Part shown: positions 1 through 62,681 of the stretch, piece after piece | How the letters are laid out: each line of letters begins with the position of its first letter | Numbering within the stretch: the first letter of the stretch is position 1 | NCBI GenBank assembly: GCA_023053685.1 | Contig: JALIGW010000016.1 | Location: 13,884,973-13,948,972, forward strand | Source: Diadophis punctatus similis | Taxonomy: Eukaryota; Chordata; Lepidosauria; Squamata; Dipsadidae | DNA: 64,000 bases | Direction of reading: 5' to 3' | Position numbers and translations under genes: made by a program | The notes under the pieces: generated by a model | What the model was told of the DNA's origin: nothing | The model's database searches: none | The model's input: the letters and a program-made list of their open reading frames with translations, nothing else

Positions 1-65
1 TGGCGCGCTCCCGACGAGCATCCCGCTGCAGCCTCCGGCGCCGGCCTTCTCCCGGCGCTCTGGAG

Positions 66-203
66 ATGCGGCGGTGGACAGCCGCCTCCCGAAGCCTTGG
101 AGGAGGGACCGTCGGCCGCGTCGCAGCCTCCCGTCCCTGCGCGCTGCACTGTGGGCGAAAGATGGCAGCTTCCTCGGCCCTCCTCGGCTCCCCGGCGCTG
201 TGA
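66..203 (+). other. Possible upstream ORF in the MTMR2 5' UTR
   Basis: An ATG at 66 opens a 45-codon frame that ends at TGA 201-203, 49 bases before the MTMR2 ATG at 253. A second in-frame ATG at 162 sits inside the YY1-like motif. If transcription starts left of 66, ribosomes would meet this frame first and MTMR2 translation could be dampened. The peptide resembles nothing I recognise, and the frame may simply reflect GC-rich sequence with few stop codons. Confidence 0.35.
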
Positions 204-252
204 CAGGCGGGCGCCCTTGCTCCGCCGGCCCCGCTGCTTCGGATCCGCCGAG

Positions 253-51027
<50,775 letters not shown>

Positions 51028-52500
51028 CATCACGCGCCACGCCCCCCATCTTCCAAAACCTGACGCTCTTCCCCAACGCCTTGACACGTCCCCTGGCTGG
51101 CCTTGAGGGGAGCTGTAACCCAACGCAGTGGGAAAGCAACAGATTGAGGAGAAGCCGGAGCGGGACTCTTTGTTGGTGGCCCCTTTTTCTAGGAAAGAAT
51201 CTGTCTTGAGTCTAGACACTGTATTTATTATGGCCTACTTCTCCAGGGTATTTTATTACAGCTGAAACACTACAAGAGGTGGAATCTTTTTCTTTTAAAG
51301 ACCTCTTATATAATTAATTTTCTTGTGGGCTAATTAAGAGGAAACTAACTGCATGGCATCTCAAGACCCAACTATAGGACGTTTATTAATGAGTTCAAAA
51401 TCTTTAGCACTGACTTTTGTGGTGGAGTGATGCACTTATACAGGGTCATACATACTTATTTCAAACCTCAGCCGCCTGAATACAAAGAGCCTCATAGGGA
51501 CTTCTGATGCATACGGTGGCTTTGCTGATTTTACCTTGCCCACTTACTTCACTGCTCCACAAAACACAAAGGAATTTGCAAGTGGACTGCAAGTCATCGT
51601 TATGAGTTGCATGCTAGGAAAGTAGAATATTCATTGCAATCGTGCACATGAAAATTATGCATTCTTGGCTTCTGGCACTTATCAGTGATAAGACTATTTT
51701 GCGGTGCCTCATTCTTACAGAAATATGACCTCCAAAGGGTTCGTGTAAAGAGGAAAACCTTGAGGGCCTCCAAATGTGAGAACTGAAAATCTCAGTAGAT
51801 TCAATAGCTGGACGATGTTCAGTTGAGGAAAGGCCATTGTTGAAGATGCTGGAGATTGAAGCCATACATAGCCAACACCTAGGTTGGGGAAAGGTAACTT
51901 AGAAGCATCTATGGGAGTAGGCCAAATGTTGTTTAATGACCTCGTAATCCCTTGCGGGGTGGAGTCAGGGCAACTGAATGAAGCTGAGTGTTTACTGGAC
52001 GGTTGCCCTTCTTGTCGCCAATGCGGAGTTTGCAGCAGATACATTCTCATTGTGCCCCGAGAGAGAAATATCAGCCTCTACCTAGGATTGAACTCTACCT
52101 AGGATTGATTATGAGGTGAGCGCTCCACCTCTAGGCCACCACACTACTCATATGAGAGGAGGCCAAATGTATCCATCTATTCTAACTCTGAGTGCTGTGA
52201 TTTGTGAATCAGGCAATTGAACCATACACCATGGTAAACTAATGAGTCTTGTTCATGCAGTGCTATCAAAAAAGAACCCAAATATAAATTATATTGTTTG
52301 CTCACTTTTGATTTGGCTACTTAGGTTTCTAAATCATGGTGTATGATTTAGGATCCAATCTGGGTCGGTCAACCGGGACCAGAGATTTAGTCTTCCAAGC
52401 TTTTCGACGTGTGCTGAAATCCATCTTCCAGAGAACTTGTCCCTAGCAGAATACCCATTCTGGTAGAAGTTCCACACATTCTGGTAGAGAGAAGTTAGAT
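51028..52500 (+). other. MTMR2: MTMR2 3' UTR and flank
   Basis: Mostly single-copy sequence after the stop codon. I found no canonical AATAAA up to about 56.2 kb on +; AATATA at 52280 and ATTAAA at 55001 are weak candidates. The end of the transcript is therefore open. A reversed SINE lies at 51930-52145. Confidence 0.55.
51930..52145 (-). mobile_element. tRNA-derived SINE with BovB-like tail
   Basis: Reverse of the arrangement at 22182: tail TGACCTCGTAATCCC on the left, head GAGCGCTCCACCTCTAGGCC on the right. It would lie in the MTMR2 3' UTR if the transcript extends this far. Confidence 0.75.
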
Positions 52501-52508
52501 AAGATTAC

Positions 52509-53113
52509 TAGAGTTGGAAGGGACCTTGTAGGTCATCTAGTCCAACCCCCTGCTCAAGCAGGAGTCCCTACACCATTCCGGACAAGTGGCAGTCCAATCT
52601 CCTCTTGAAAGTCTTAAGTGTTGGAGCTCTCACAACCTCCGCAGGCAAGCTGTTCCACTGGTTGATCACTCTCACTGTCAGAAAGTTTCTCCTTATTTCC
52701 AGGTTGAATCTCTCCTTGGTCAACTTCCATCCATTATTCCTTGTCTGGCCTTCTGGTGCCTTGGAAAACAGTCTGACCCCCTCCTCTGTGGCAGCCCCTC
52801 AAATATTGGAACACTGTTATCATGTCTCCCCTGGTCCTTCTCTTCGCCAGACTGGCCATGCCCAGTTCCTGCAACCTGTTTTAGCCTCCAGTCCCCTAAT
52901 CATTCTGGTTGCTCTTCTCTGCACTTTTTCTAGAGTCTCAACATCTTTTTTGTACTGTGGTGACCAAACCTAGATGCAGTACTCTAGATATGGTCTAACT
53001 AATGCTTTATAGAGTGGTATTAGTACCTCCCTAGTCCTAGATTGTATCCCTCTATTAATTCAATTTAGGATTGCATTGGCTTTTTTGGCTGCCGCTGCAC
53101 ACTGCTGGCTCAT
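52509..53113 (-). mobile_element. CR1 LINE 3' fragment
   Basis: AGAGTTGGAAGGGACC, CAAGCTGTTCCACTGGTTGA and GGCTGCCGCTGCACACTGC, parallel to 17033-17823 but diverged and frameshifted. Confidence 0.9.
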
Positions 53114-53224
53114 GTTCCTTGAGGATAGGTTCCAACCTGAGTTTGAAAGCTCGGAAGACTAATCCTCTGGTCCTGGTTGACCAACCCAGATTGGATCCTG
53201 CAACATTATCCTGGGGCACGTATA

Positions 53225-53614
53225 CAGGTAGTCCTTGGCTTACAACAGTTTGCTTAGTGGCCATTCAAAGTTAACAGCAGCACTGAAACTTATGACTTAT
53301 GACCATTTTTCACACTTACGACTGTTGCAGCATGGTTACATGATTTACATTCAGATGCTTGACAACCGACTCACATTTATGACGGTTGCAGTGTCCCGGG
53401 GGTCACGTGATCCCCTTTTGTGACCTTCTGACAAGCAAAGTCAATGGGGAAACCAGATTCACTTAACAACTATATTACTAACTTCATAACTGCAACAAAT
53501 CGCTGAACAAAAAGTAGCAAGGAAAGTCGTAAAATGAGGGAAACCTCACTTAAATTTCTCACTTAGCGACATAAATTTTGGGCTCAACTGTGGTCGTAAG
53601 TCGAGGACGATCTG
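53225..53614 (-). mobile_element. TA-MITE, near-complete reverse copy
   Basis: CAGGTAGTCCTTGGCTTACA to GTCGAGGACGATCTG between TA dinucleotides. Confidence 0.87.
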
Positions 53615-54023
53615 TATTTGCCTTCATTTGTATATGATTTAGCATATGGTATGAACACACCAATAGATTGAATAGATTCAAATGCTTTGCATTTAAAACC
53701 TTCTTTGATCCCTGGCATCTCAAGGCGAGTCTCAGATAAGTCTTTTACGACCACTGCTGATCGGAGGAAACAGTGCTTGCCTGGATGGATGGACCAGTCA
53801 TTTTCTCTGGGTAAAGGCAGATCCTCCTATATACCTATATAGGTAGTCTTCGACTTACGACCGCAATTAGGACCAGAATTCCCATTACTAAGTAAGACGG
53901 TAAGGTGATTTGTGCCCAATTTTATGACAAATTTTTTTTGCCATGGTTGCTAAGCGACTGCCACTGCAGTTATTAAGTGAATAATAGTAAATATGCCTTC
54001 CTCCATTGACTTTGCTTGCCAGA

Positions 54024-54240
54024 ATGGATGGAAACTAATCAAGGAGAGAAGCAGCCTAGAGTTGAGAAACTTCCTAGCAGTGAGGACAATTAACCAGTGG
54101 AACAGCTTGTCTTTCAGAAGTCATGGGTGCTTCATCACTGGAGGTTTTTAAGAAGAGATTAGACAGCCACTTGTCTGAAATGGTATAGGGTCTCCTGCTT
54201 GAGCAGGGGGCTGGACTAGGAGACCTCCAAGGTCCCTTCC
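54024..54240 (+). mobile_element. CR1 LINE 3' end
   Basis: AATGGATGGAAACTAATCAA through GGCTGGACTAGGAGACC, 217 bp, inside a MITE. Confidence 0.88.
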
Positions 54241-54242
54241 AG

Positions 54243-54393
54243 CTTGCTGTGGCCTAGAGGTGGAGCTCTTGCCTCACAATCAGGAGGTTGTGAGTTCAAT
54301 CCTAGGTAGAGGCAGATATAGGTTCTCCTGCTTGGGCAGGGGGTTGGACTAGATGACCTGGAAGGTCCCTTCCAACTCTGTTAATCTGTATAT
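54243..54393 (+). mobile_element. tRNA-derived SINE with CR1 tail
   Basis: Head TGTGGCCTAGAGGTGGAGC and B box GAGTTCAATCC, then the tail GGGGGTTGGACTAGATGACC to AACTCTGTTAATCTG. It abuts a CR1 3' end, so one may have landed in the tail of the other. Confidence 0.85.
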
Positions 54394-55364
54394 GAAGCTC
54401 TATTCTGATTCAAAGCCAGCAAATGGTGATCAATGAATCCAGGACAGTGCAAGAGTTTTATATATGTGGCTGGTTTCCAAGTGCCCCAATTCCGATCGCG
54501 TGACTCTGGAGATGCTGCAATGCTCATAAATGTGAAGACTGTTTACTTTTCTCAGTGCTGTTGCAGCTCTGAATGGTCACTAAACAAATGTTTGTAAGTC
54601 AAGGACTACCTATATTAGGCTAATTTTCAGGGGATGGAGAGATGGGTTACAGCAGGCTTCTCCTAGATGTGTTGAAATGCAAGGCCCAGAATTCTCAAGC
54701 AGGATGCTCAAAGGGAATGCTGGGAATTATAATCCTAATACCTATGGTGGGAGCCATGCAAGGCAAGTCTAGTTTATAGTTCCCACGCCATCCTTACCTC
54801 TGACTTCCCTTCAAGTTGTATTCCTGCAATCTAATTTTGACCGTTTGGGGTTGGTTGGTTGTTTTTTGGCTAAGATCAAGATGGCATCTGTACTAAAACT
54901 CCCAGCAGTCTCATTCATCATTGCCAACAGCCAGGATTTAATAGGTCTGTAGCCAGAGCATCTTGTATGATGTCCAGCTACTTCGTAAAGCTTTCTGTAT
55001 ATTAAACTGGACTTTTAACAGCAGCTCCTTTGAGATGTAGGAACTAGCAGGCAATTACAAGGATGTGTGCCAAACTTACAAAAGAACAATACAATTTTCC
55101 TCCTTTTTGTCAAAGTGCATAGTTCTTTTTTTGTGTGTGAAGTCATGAGGAGGTGGGACAGGACAGCTGTTTCCTCTGGTGGATATGGAATAGAATGGGA
55201 TGATAACAGCAGACTGTGGATCTTTCAGAGGGGCTGCACTGCTTCTATAAGGACAAATATATCTAATACTCCAGGAAATTCAATCAGATATATTGTATAA
55301 TAGATACGATCTATTCCAGCATTTCCACCAAAGTAGAGCCAAGCCTTCCTTACGAACCCTTAAA

Positions 55365-55496
55365 GCAGAGGTCTTCAAACTTGGCAACTTTAAGACTTGT
55401 GGACTTCAACTCCCGGAATTCTCCAGCCAGCTGGCTGGAGAATTCCGGGAGTTGAAGTCCACAAGTCTTAAAGTTGCCAAGTTTGAAGACCTCTGC
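55365..55496. repeat. Perfect 132-bp palindrome
   Basis: Arms 55365-55430 and 55431-55496 are exact reverse complements with no spacer, centred on CCAGCCAG|CTGGCTGG. Ends CAGAGGTCTTC/GAAGACCTCTG and partly matching flanks (CCTTAAAG / CCTTAACT) suggest a hAT-type foldback element. Confidence 0.95.
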
Positions 55497-56194
55497 CTTA
55501 ACTGTGTTAACTTGGGGATAGCTTTCCTATATGTGTCTTAAACATGATTATTTCTCATGCATTGCCTTGAGGAAAGAGACGTTACGAACCAAAGAGTAAA
55601 ATGCCACTTTCTTGTTTGTTGGCATACTGTATTTCACTCCTCACCCACCCACCGAAGATTGGGGAAGGGTGGAAGAGACTATCCCTTAACAAGATTTGAC
55701 AAATGTGTGTTCTGATGCCATTTTAAACCATTTATCCTATATTGCATAAAAAAAGAATCCTCTATATAAACAAGCCAGTACAGTACGCAAAACAAAGCTG
55801 TTCCATTTCTGAAGAGGAATGCAAAATTATTCTTGACAAGTTACAGATAGAAGTTGCACTTCTGGTTGAGACTGTTAGCATGTGTTACTTAACAACTTGC
55901 AGCCCATTTATAAGAAGCTACAGAACAGTTAGATAAATGAGACATAGTAATGTCCAGTTTATTAATAGCGCATAGTATTTTTCAGCAGATAAGATTTAAA
56001 ACAAAAACATAACTTGAGATTCATTCATCTTGCAAAATAGCTTTGTCATAATTGGCCAACAGGCTTGCTTTGCAATTGAGAATGTATGGCAATGCTTCAG
56101 CCTCTTATTCAAAGTATGCCAAGGGGAGAGAAGTCAGCTAGCATAAAAGGCTTCCCCAATTTTGGGTGCTCTAAAACCAACTACAATTCTCTCA

Positions 56195-56326
56195 TTAGCA
56201 TGATAAAATGCTAATAAAATGATTTGTTTGATGTTCCCTAAAATGTTGTACGCCGTCCTGAGTCCTGAGGGAGTAGGGCGGCATAGAAGAACCTCAAATA
56301 AATAAATAAATAAATAAATAGATAGA

Positions 56327-56373
<47 letters not shown>

Positions 56374-56376
56374 ATG
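56195..56376 (+). repeat. Retroposon 3' end with (AAAT)n
   Basis: GTTGTACGCCGTCCTGAGTC and GTAGGGCGGCATAGAAGAAC with an (AAAT)n tail, almost identical to 21866-21960. AATAAA at 56213-56218 is part of this repeat. Confidence 0.85.
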
Positions 56377-56889
56377 ACTGATGGGGAATGGGATTTGTAG
56401 TCCAAGACATCTAAAGCAGGAAGAATAACTGCATAAGTGACACATCCTTATGACCACGGTGTACTCCACTCGTGGATTAGGGGCAAAGCAATCATTTTTA
56501 TGATCCTATTTGTGTATTTGGAACAGAAGTGTAAAGGTTTATTATTAATGTGAGTACTCTGCTCTCACAAGAATGGTCTCCCTGACATAAAACCATTCCC
56601 TTTCAGGCCACTAGTGTCAAAAAATGGTGTATGTCCATTGTTACCCGATTCCTTCTTTCAAATAATTTATATGTATGTACTTGGGTATGTGATTGGACTA
56701 GGGTTCTCCAAGTTTTGAAAATGATGTGCTCCAGGCCTCAGACACTTCCCATTTCTTAAAACAAGTCAGCTTTTTTTTTTTTTTGTAACTCTATGAAAGG
56801 TGGAAAAGAACATATACTGTAGCTACTTCAGGGAGCCCAGCCATCGATGTGATTCTTAAAGCAGCAGAATGGTGGCAGTGATTAAAATG

Positions 56890-57368
56890 CAGTACAAATA
56901 GTCCTTGATTTACAGCCGTAATTGCGTCCAAAATTTCTATTGCTAAGTGAGGCAGTTAAGCGAGTTTTGCCCCATTTTCTGACCTTTCTTGCCAGTTGTT
57001 AAATGAATCTCTGCAGTTGTTAACACCACGGTTGTGAAGTAAATCTTGACGCAAGATGGTTTTTCACACTTACTACTATTGCAGCATCCCCATGGTCACG
57101 TGATCAAAATTCAGCCACTTGGCCACTGACTCATATTTATGACGGCTGCAGTGTGATGTGATCCCCTTCTGTAACTGTCTAACAAGCAAAGTCAATGGGG
57201 AAGCCAGATTCACTTAATGAAGATGTTACTAACTTAACGCCTGCAAGTCATTCACTTAATTGTGGCAAGAAAGGTCGTACGATGGGGGTAAAACTCACTT
57301 AACGAATGTCTTGCTTAGCAACAGAAACTTTGGACTCAATTGAGGTCGCACGTCAAGAACTACCTGTA
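56890..57368. mobile_element. Chimeric TA-MITE (forward half then reverse half)
   Basis: 56890-57045 reads forward (AATAGTCCTTGATTTACAGC), then 57055-57368 reads reverse (TTTTTCACACTTACTACT to CAAGAACTACCTG). Both outer ends are left-type termini, so the copy has been rearranged. Confidence 0.72.
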
Positions 57369-57369
57369 T

Positions 57370-57557
57370 TGCAGGCTAATTCTGCCCGCTGTCAGGAGTT
57401 CGATCCTGATCGGCTCAAAGTTGACTCAGCCTTCCGTCGTCAGTAAAATGAGGACCCAAATCATTGGGGCCAATATGCTGACTTTATAAACCACTTAGAG
57501 AGGGCTGTAAAGTAGTGTGAAGCGGTATACAAGTCTAGTTGCTATTGCTATTGCTAT
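57370..57557 (+). mobile_element. Sauria-type SINE, partial
   Basis: B box GAGTTCGATCCTGATCGGC, body ACCACTTAGAGAGGGCTG and tail (GCTATT)n directly after the MITE. Confidence 0.85.
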
Positions 57558-57687
57558 ATTCTTCTCGCTTTTCTCTTGCTATTTTCTTGCATGGAAGCGC
57601 ACCGAGGCAGTGTAGCTAATTGTTAATAACAATAATCCAATTGTTTGAAAGAAGCAAAGTGATTCAATCTTGACAGCGCTTTACACA

Positions 57688-58090
57688 TAGAATAACAGAG
57701 TTGGAAGGGACCTGGGAGGTCTTCTAGTCCAACCCCCTGCTCAGGCAGAAAACCCTATACCATTTCAGATAAATGGTTGTCCAATCTCTTCTTTAAAACT
57801 TCCAGTGTTGGATAATTCACAACTTCTGGAGGCAAGTTGTTCCATTGGTTAATTGTTCTGTCAGGAAATTTATCCTTTCTTCTAGGTTGCTTCTCTCCTT
57901 GATTAGTTTCCACCCATTGCTTCTTCTCCTGCCCTCAGGTGCTTTGGAGAATAGTTTGACTCCCTCTTCTTTGTGGCAACCCCTGAGATATTGGAACACT
58001 GCTATCATGTCTCCCCTTAGTCCTTCTTTTCATCAAACTAGACATACCCAATTCCAGCAACCATTCCTTATATGTTTTATCTTTTAAAGC
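57688..58090 (-). mobile_element. CR1 LINE 3' fragment
   Basis: GAATAACAGAGTTGGAAGGG through CCTTATATGTTTTATC, the same portion as 728-1190. Confidence 0.9.
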
Positions 58091-58499
58091 TTTGAAGCAC
58101 TCCCAGTTCCAACCCTGGCCACTTATACTTCTTCTTTTATTTGCAGCCCAGAGTCGAGTCAGGATAGCAACCCAAAAGTCACCATCCATCCTCCAGTTGG
58201 CCAGTTTTCAATCTTGACCCTTTAGTATTGTGCTTCGAGCCCAAGCAAAGGATAGTTCCTTCTAGCTGGTCTCTATTTGCAAAAGAAATGGAGAGATTAG
58301 ACTGGAGTGAGCAGGCTTGCTGCTTTCTCTGCTTCAGCAGGAGATGGAAAGAGGCTGCGTCCACCAGCTACTTTGCCAGGTGTCCATTCTCATTTCAGCC
58401 AGCAATGGGCCATCTGTCACCAAGGCAAAATGTCAACTAATGATGCTACCTGCTTTGTGTGTGGATTACACAGATCAGTTCCTGGAGCCCAGCAGTTCG

Positions 58500-59631
58500 T
58501 GGAAAGCGGGAGATCAAAGAGCCAACTGGTTTTCGCAAGTAATTTATTCTATTTGCCTTTATTGCAGTCCAATCAAATCTCAAAAAAAGCACAGGCCATT
58601 TTGAGTTACTACTACAGTCCAATCTTCGAAAAGCCTTTACATTATTAATATAATAAATAATATTGTTGCATGTACATTAAAACTGCCTAGTACCAGAACC
58701 GCCACCAGATCTTCTAGTCTAGGGAATATTAGTTTTTAAAAAGCTGCCTGCCAGTATTAAACAGCATGATCGAAGGCACCATTTATTTTGGGAAAAATAA
58801 AACACATGTATTAACCTGCTTTTCAGCAGAACAGTAGAAATGAGATAAAATTAACTTGGCAATTCAGTTTCACTCTGAAACCACATCACTTCAATTCCAT
58901 GGCTAAAATGGATATAAAATTTGTGGGTTGTTTTTTTTTTTACTGGTGTTTAATTGAATGCCAAAGAAAATCTTCTCACCTCTGTGCATAATTTCCGTAT
59001 TTCAAAACGGGAGCATCTTGCTCACAACATCGAGACACGAGTGGCCATACGGAGTTCTCCATGCTGAGTAGAAAAAGCTTGTTTCTTTTTAAAGAAAAAG
59101 CTGCTTATGAGACCATGAAAGAGTCAAAAGTGACACAGGGCTTCGTACCATTGCTCCATTCAAAGGCACCGTGTGTTTATAAAACAAAGTCAAAACTCTG
59201 CAAACAAAAATAATAATAATTGTGATGCTTTTCCCACTTGACTTTCAATGCTCCAAATGAAGAGAAAGGGGGAAAAAAACCCCACTCGTAGAAGGAAATC
59301 ATCCCAAGCAATGAGTACAATTGTCAGAAGCTAGAATTGCAGGGCAAGGATTACGTTTCGTAGCAAAATATCCCATCAGTGGGGGTGCCAATGTGGGCTT
59401 TAGCAATGAAATAATAAAGAGGCCGGCCTATCTTTTCTCCCTTTCTACCCATCCCCAGTTCCCTCCACGATTGGTAACACGATCAGGCATACAGGTAGAA
59501 TAGGAGAAGCCTTTGTTTAGAAGGTGCCACTATGGTATCGTCTTTCATCCAGCTGGTTGGGCGGCAGCCAGAATGATAAAAGGTGCAAACCCCTCAAAAA
59601 AACAACAACCCACACACGAGGGGAAGACAAG
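58500..59631 (-). other. CEP57: Likely CEP57 3' UTR
   Basis: Single-copy sequence to the left of the CEP57 stop. On the - strand AATAAA signals lie at 58787-58782, 58563-58558 and 58548-58543, so the transcript probably ends near 58.52-58.77 kb. The short frames here on + have no recognisable product. Confidence 0.6.
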
Positions 59632-59829
59632 TCAGCAATCCCAACTGATGTCATCTTTCTGAAGGGAGGACTGTATACTTTGCATGTCTCTCAGCAGCTG
59701 GAGGCGGCTCTTACCCTGCCCGCTGGGCTTTCTCTTCAAACCCGCCTCTTTCACCTTCTTCTCTTCGTCCACTTTACAGCAATCCCGAGCGCTGTGCTGC
59801 TTGGTCTTGCTGACCTTGAGCTTCTCCAG
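59632..59829 (-). CDS. CEP57: CEP57 last coding exon (65 residues + stop)
   Basis: CEP57 is a centrosomal / microtubule-binding coiled-coil protein; human mutations cause mosaic variegated aneuploidy (known biology). On the - strand an acceptor GTGTGTAG at 59837-59830 precedes CTGGAGAAGCTCAAG. The peptide runs LEKLKVSKTKQHSARD to GKSRLQLLRDMQSIQSSLQK and ends DDISWDC before TGA (59634-59632). The human end, recalled from memory, is LQLLKDMQSIQNSLQ...LCWDY, and LEKQKLEKQ matches the exon start. It is Lys-rich, as expected for the microtubule-binding tail. The gene is partial; upstream exons lie beyond the window. Confidence 0.92.
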   Translation of the reverse strand: MEKLKVSKTKQHSARDCCKVDEEKKVKEAGLKRKPSGQGKSRLQLLRDMQSIQSSLQKDDISWDC

Positions 59830-62221
59830 CTACACACAAGCACAACCCGCATAAAAAGAAGTAAGAATTGGGCACTAACTTTGCTTTAACTTCCACTGTC
59901 AGTCCTCATTCCGAAAACGCCACACTCCGGTAATTTCTTTAATCTATTTTAGATGTCTGTTCTTGTTCACTCGCACTCCCATTATTACAAATGGTCTTTG
60001 TCTCTTTCTATTTTCAGCCACTCGCAGATCACTTAATTTTTTCCCCCTCGATCCTCACATGCTAGATGCCAGAGGAACATTCTATAACGTTCAGATCTTT
60101 AATTAATGTTCTATAACGTTCAGATCTTGAATTATATTTAAAGGTATGTGAGTCTCTACAAGAAAGAAACATATATTCTGCACAAATCTTTCGGGCACAC
60201 TATATTGTTTCAGAGGCAAGCCTACTTCCTCCAATTGCAATTTTGCTTGGTGGGCACCTGTTAATGAATGCAGCACGCTATCTCCTTGTTTAAAGCATGA
60301 TACAATTCTTACATGGACTCAGTGTTTTGATTGTGCTTAAGTTGATGGCTGTTGATCCAACATCTCAGAAGCAATTAATCCTGCAATTAAATCCATGGCT
60401 TTTCTCTTCTCCCCAGGTAGTCCTCAACTCATGATCATAATTGAGCCTGGAATTATGGTCGTAAGTCATGCTGGTCATTAACTAGGCCACCACATGACCT
60501 CGCCCGATTGTATAACCTTTTTTTTGTCATGGTCATTAAGGGAATCACTGTGGTTGTCACGTCAACGTGACAGATATTAAGCATTTTCCACAGTGGGTGC
60601 TTTTTTGCTGGAAACCAGAAGTAAAAACTAGTTTCTGGCCCAAAATTTTAAAAAAACCCATCGTAAATTGTGGTCATGCGACACTGTACTGTTGCGAACA
60701 GTCCTAAATGCAGGCCAAAATGTGACCACAGGAGGGCCCGGTCGTCAGAATTTTGACTTTGGATTGCAAGTAGCCCTAGAGTGGTCTGTCGTAACTTCAA
60801 ACGGTTGTCAACCCTGAAGTGAACCTGGCTGAGGCCATCTTGGAGGCTTCAGGATTGCCCCAATGCAGAAGGGACAGGGAGGGGGGGAAATAGTTCGATG
60901 GGGTTTGTAGCCAAAACAATAAAGTTTTCCTGTGGGAACCAAGGACATTCCGACAGGTGGCTGGCCAGAGGAGGGATGAAGTAACCAAGCCACCGTCCAG
61001 CAACTGGATTGGACAGTGTGACCAAGTGACTTGGGGGAAAAGGGGAAACGTTTACTTTTTAATTAGGTGAAAGCCGTGGGAATTTTCAGAGTCGGCTTTC
61101 ACCAGTTGTGCCAATATGATGTATCCAATAAATTGTCCTTTGAGGAATTTGTCTGCCTCGGAGTTCTGTTTTCTGTGAGTGCATCACTTGGAACACTGAC
61201 AACGGTTGCTAAGCGATTTGTCATAAACCAACAACTACCTGTACTGCTATATCACATTAATTTTTATAATGTCCGTAGCCACACCAAAAAGGAGCAGAAA
61301 TATAGTTTTAAAATATGTGTAGCTGCAAGGCTGTCTACGCGGACAGTAAGATAGCGCTGACAGAATCAACAGCTTCTCCTCTGCTCGAGAAAAAAAAAGG
61401 AGATTGGGGGGGGGACAGTGCAGTACTAATCCTGCAGTTTTAAAATTGCTCTCGTAACAATATTTCCCAATGCCAAGTTTCCTGAACCTTAAAAACCAAT
61501 GATAAAAGTAGGTTTAACATGTCAAAAGGGGGAAAAAATGGAAGAAACAAGGTCAAGCTAAGGAATGGATCATACGGTTCATGAGCAAATCAAATATCAT
61601 AAGTCTGGAAGAAATGGAAATGCAGGCTGGTCTCTGGTTTAAGGGGAAATATTCAAGGCTCCACCCTATAGGTATCGTTAGCAATTTCTCAGATTGGTGG
61701 GGAGGGGGGGCAAATTTACATACAGCACTGATTGAAGAAGCAGATTAAATGAAACCTATCGTGTATTTAGCTTCTGGTTCCCAGAAATGCTTGTGTCTTC
61801 GCAGAGAAGCTGCTGAAAGACAACAGAACAGCTTTTTTTGAAGAATAACCTCCACCATCTTCCGGTCCAATGCATCTAAAAGATGCCAGAGAGGAAGTCC
61901 AGACAAAAGACTGTGGATCAGTTGTCCTTCTGTATTTGTTCTCGTGCCTCTAACAGTGGCCACAGAATTATCACCTATGGCTTCATACATGCAACTAATC
62001 CCTGATGGTGTCTTCTGTTTCAGCAATTCCTATCGCAGGCAGGCCCTGGGCGTCGATGTATACCCAAGATTCGGGATTCCAGAAGCTTCCATAGCCTTCC
62101 ATTCTTTGGGTTTTACCAAAGCTAGGTGTTGTGCAGCAAATAATGGCCTTTGATTTACAGAAATATAGGAACTTCCCTTGCTTTCAGAGGAGGAACCTAA
62201 AATAGGTAAAGTTTATGAGCC

Positions 62222-62397
62222 AGCCAAGGAGCTTCTTCGGTTCTCATTCTCCATCATTCAGTCAGAACTGAAGAAGAAGCTTCTTGGATGAGAAGCGAAA
62301 CGTCTTCAAAGAAAAACCGGAAAGTCCAGTAGCCTTTATGAAAAAGCATCTTTGGGACAACCATGACTTGGATGACTGAGAATCTCCATAGACATCT
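62222..62397. mobile_element. Penelope-like palindromic terminus
   Basis: GAGCTTCTTCGGTTCTC and GAAGAAGCTTCTTGGATGAG form the hairpin; the right half continues through AAAAAGCATCTTTGGGACAA to the GAGAATCTCCATAGACAT end. Confidence 0.7.
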
Positions 62398-62401
62398 GTA
62401 T

Positions 62402-62537
62402 CAGTGCTGCTCAACTTTAGCTAGTGTAAGACATGTGGACTTCAACTTCCAGAATTCCCCAGATAGCATGGCTGACTAGGGAATTCTGGGAGTTGAAGTC
62501 CACATGTCTTAAAAGTTGCCATGGTTGAGAAACACTG
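62402..62537. mobile_element. Foldback element, imperfect palindrome
   Basis: Ends CAGTGCTGCTCAACTTT and GGTTGAGAAACACTG; both arms carry TGTGGACTTCAACTTCC-type sequence, related to 55365-55496. Confidence 0.8.
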
Positions 62538-62546
62538 ACCTAGAAT

Positions 62547-62681
62547 CAGGGATCTCCAACCTTGGCAACTTTAAAACTTGTGGACTTCAACTCCCAGAGT
62601 TCCTCAGCCAGCAAAGCTGGCTGAGGAACTCTGGGAATTGAAGTCCACAAGTCTTAAAGTTGCCAAGGTTGGAGACCCCTG
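62547..62681. mobile_element. Foldback element, near-perfect palindrome
   Basis: Ends CAGGGATCTCCAACCTTGG and GGTTGGAGACCCCTG; centre CTCAGCCAGC..GCTGGCTGAG. It sits 9 bases from the previous foldback. No clean 8-bp duplication was found. Confidence 0.85.

Larger units (their letters stand above)
53843..54612 (+). mobile_element. TA-MITE, split by CR1 and SINE
   Basis: Left part 53843-54023 and right part about 54410-54612 (AGTCAAGGACTACCTA end). CR1 (54024-54240) and a CR1-tailed SINE (54243-54393) sit between them. Confidence 0.78.

Noticed and set aside
58228..58648. Short + strand frames at 58.2-58.6 kb as a gene
   Set aside because: Overlapping frames with no recognisable domain, lying around the likely CEP57 3' end.
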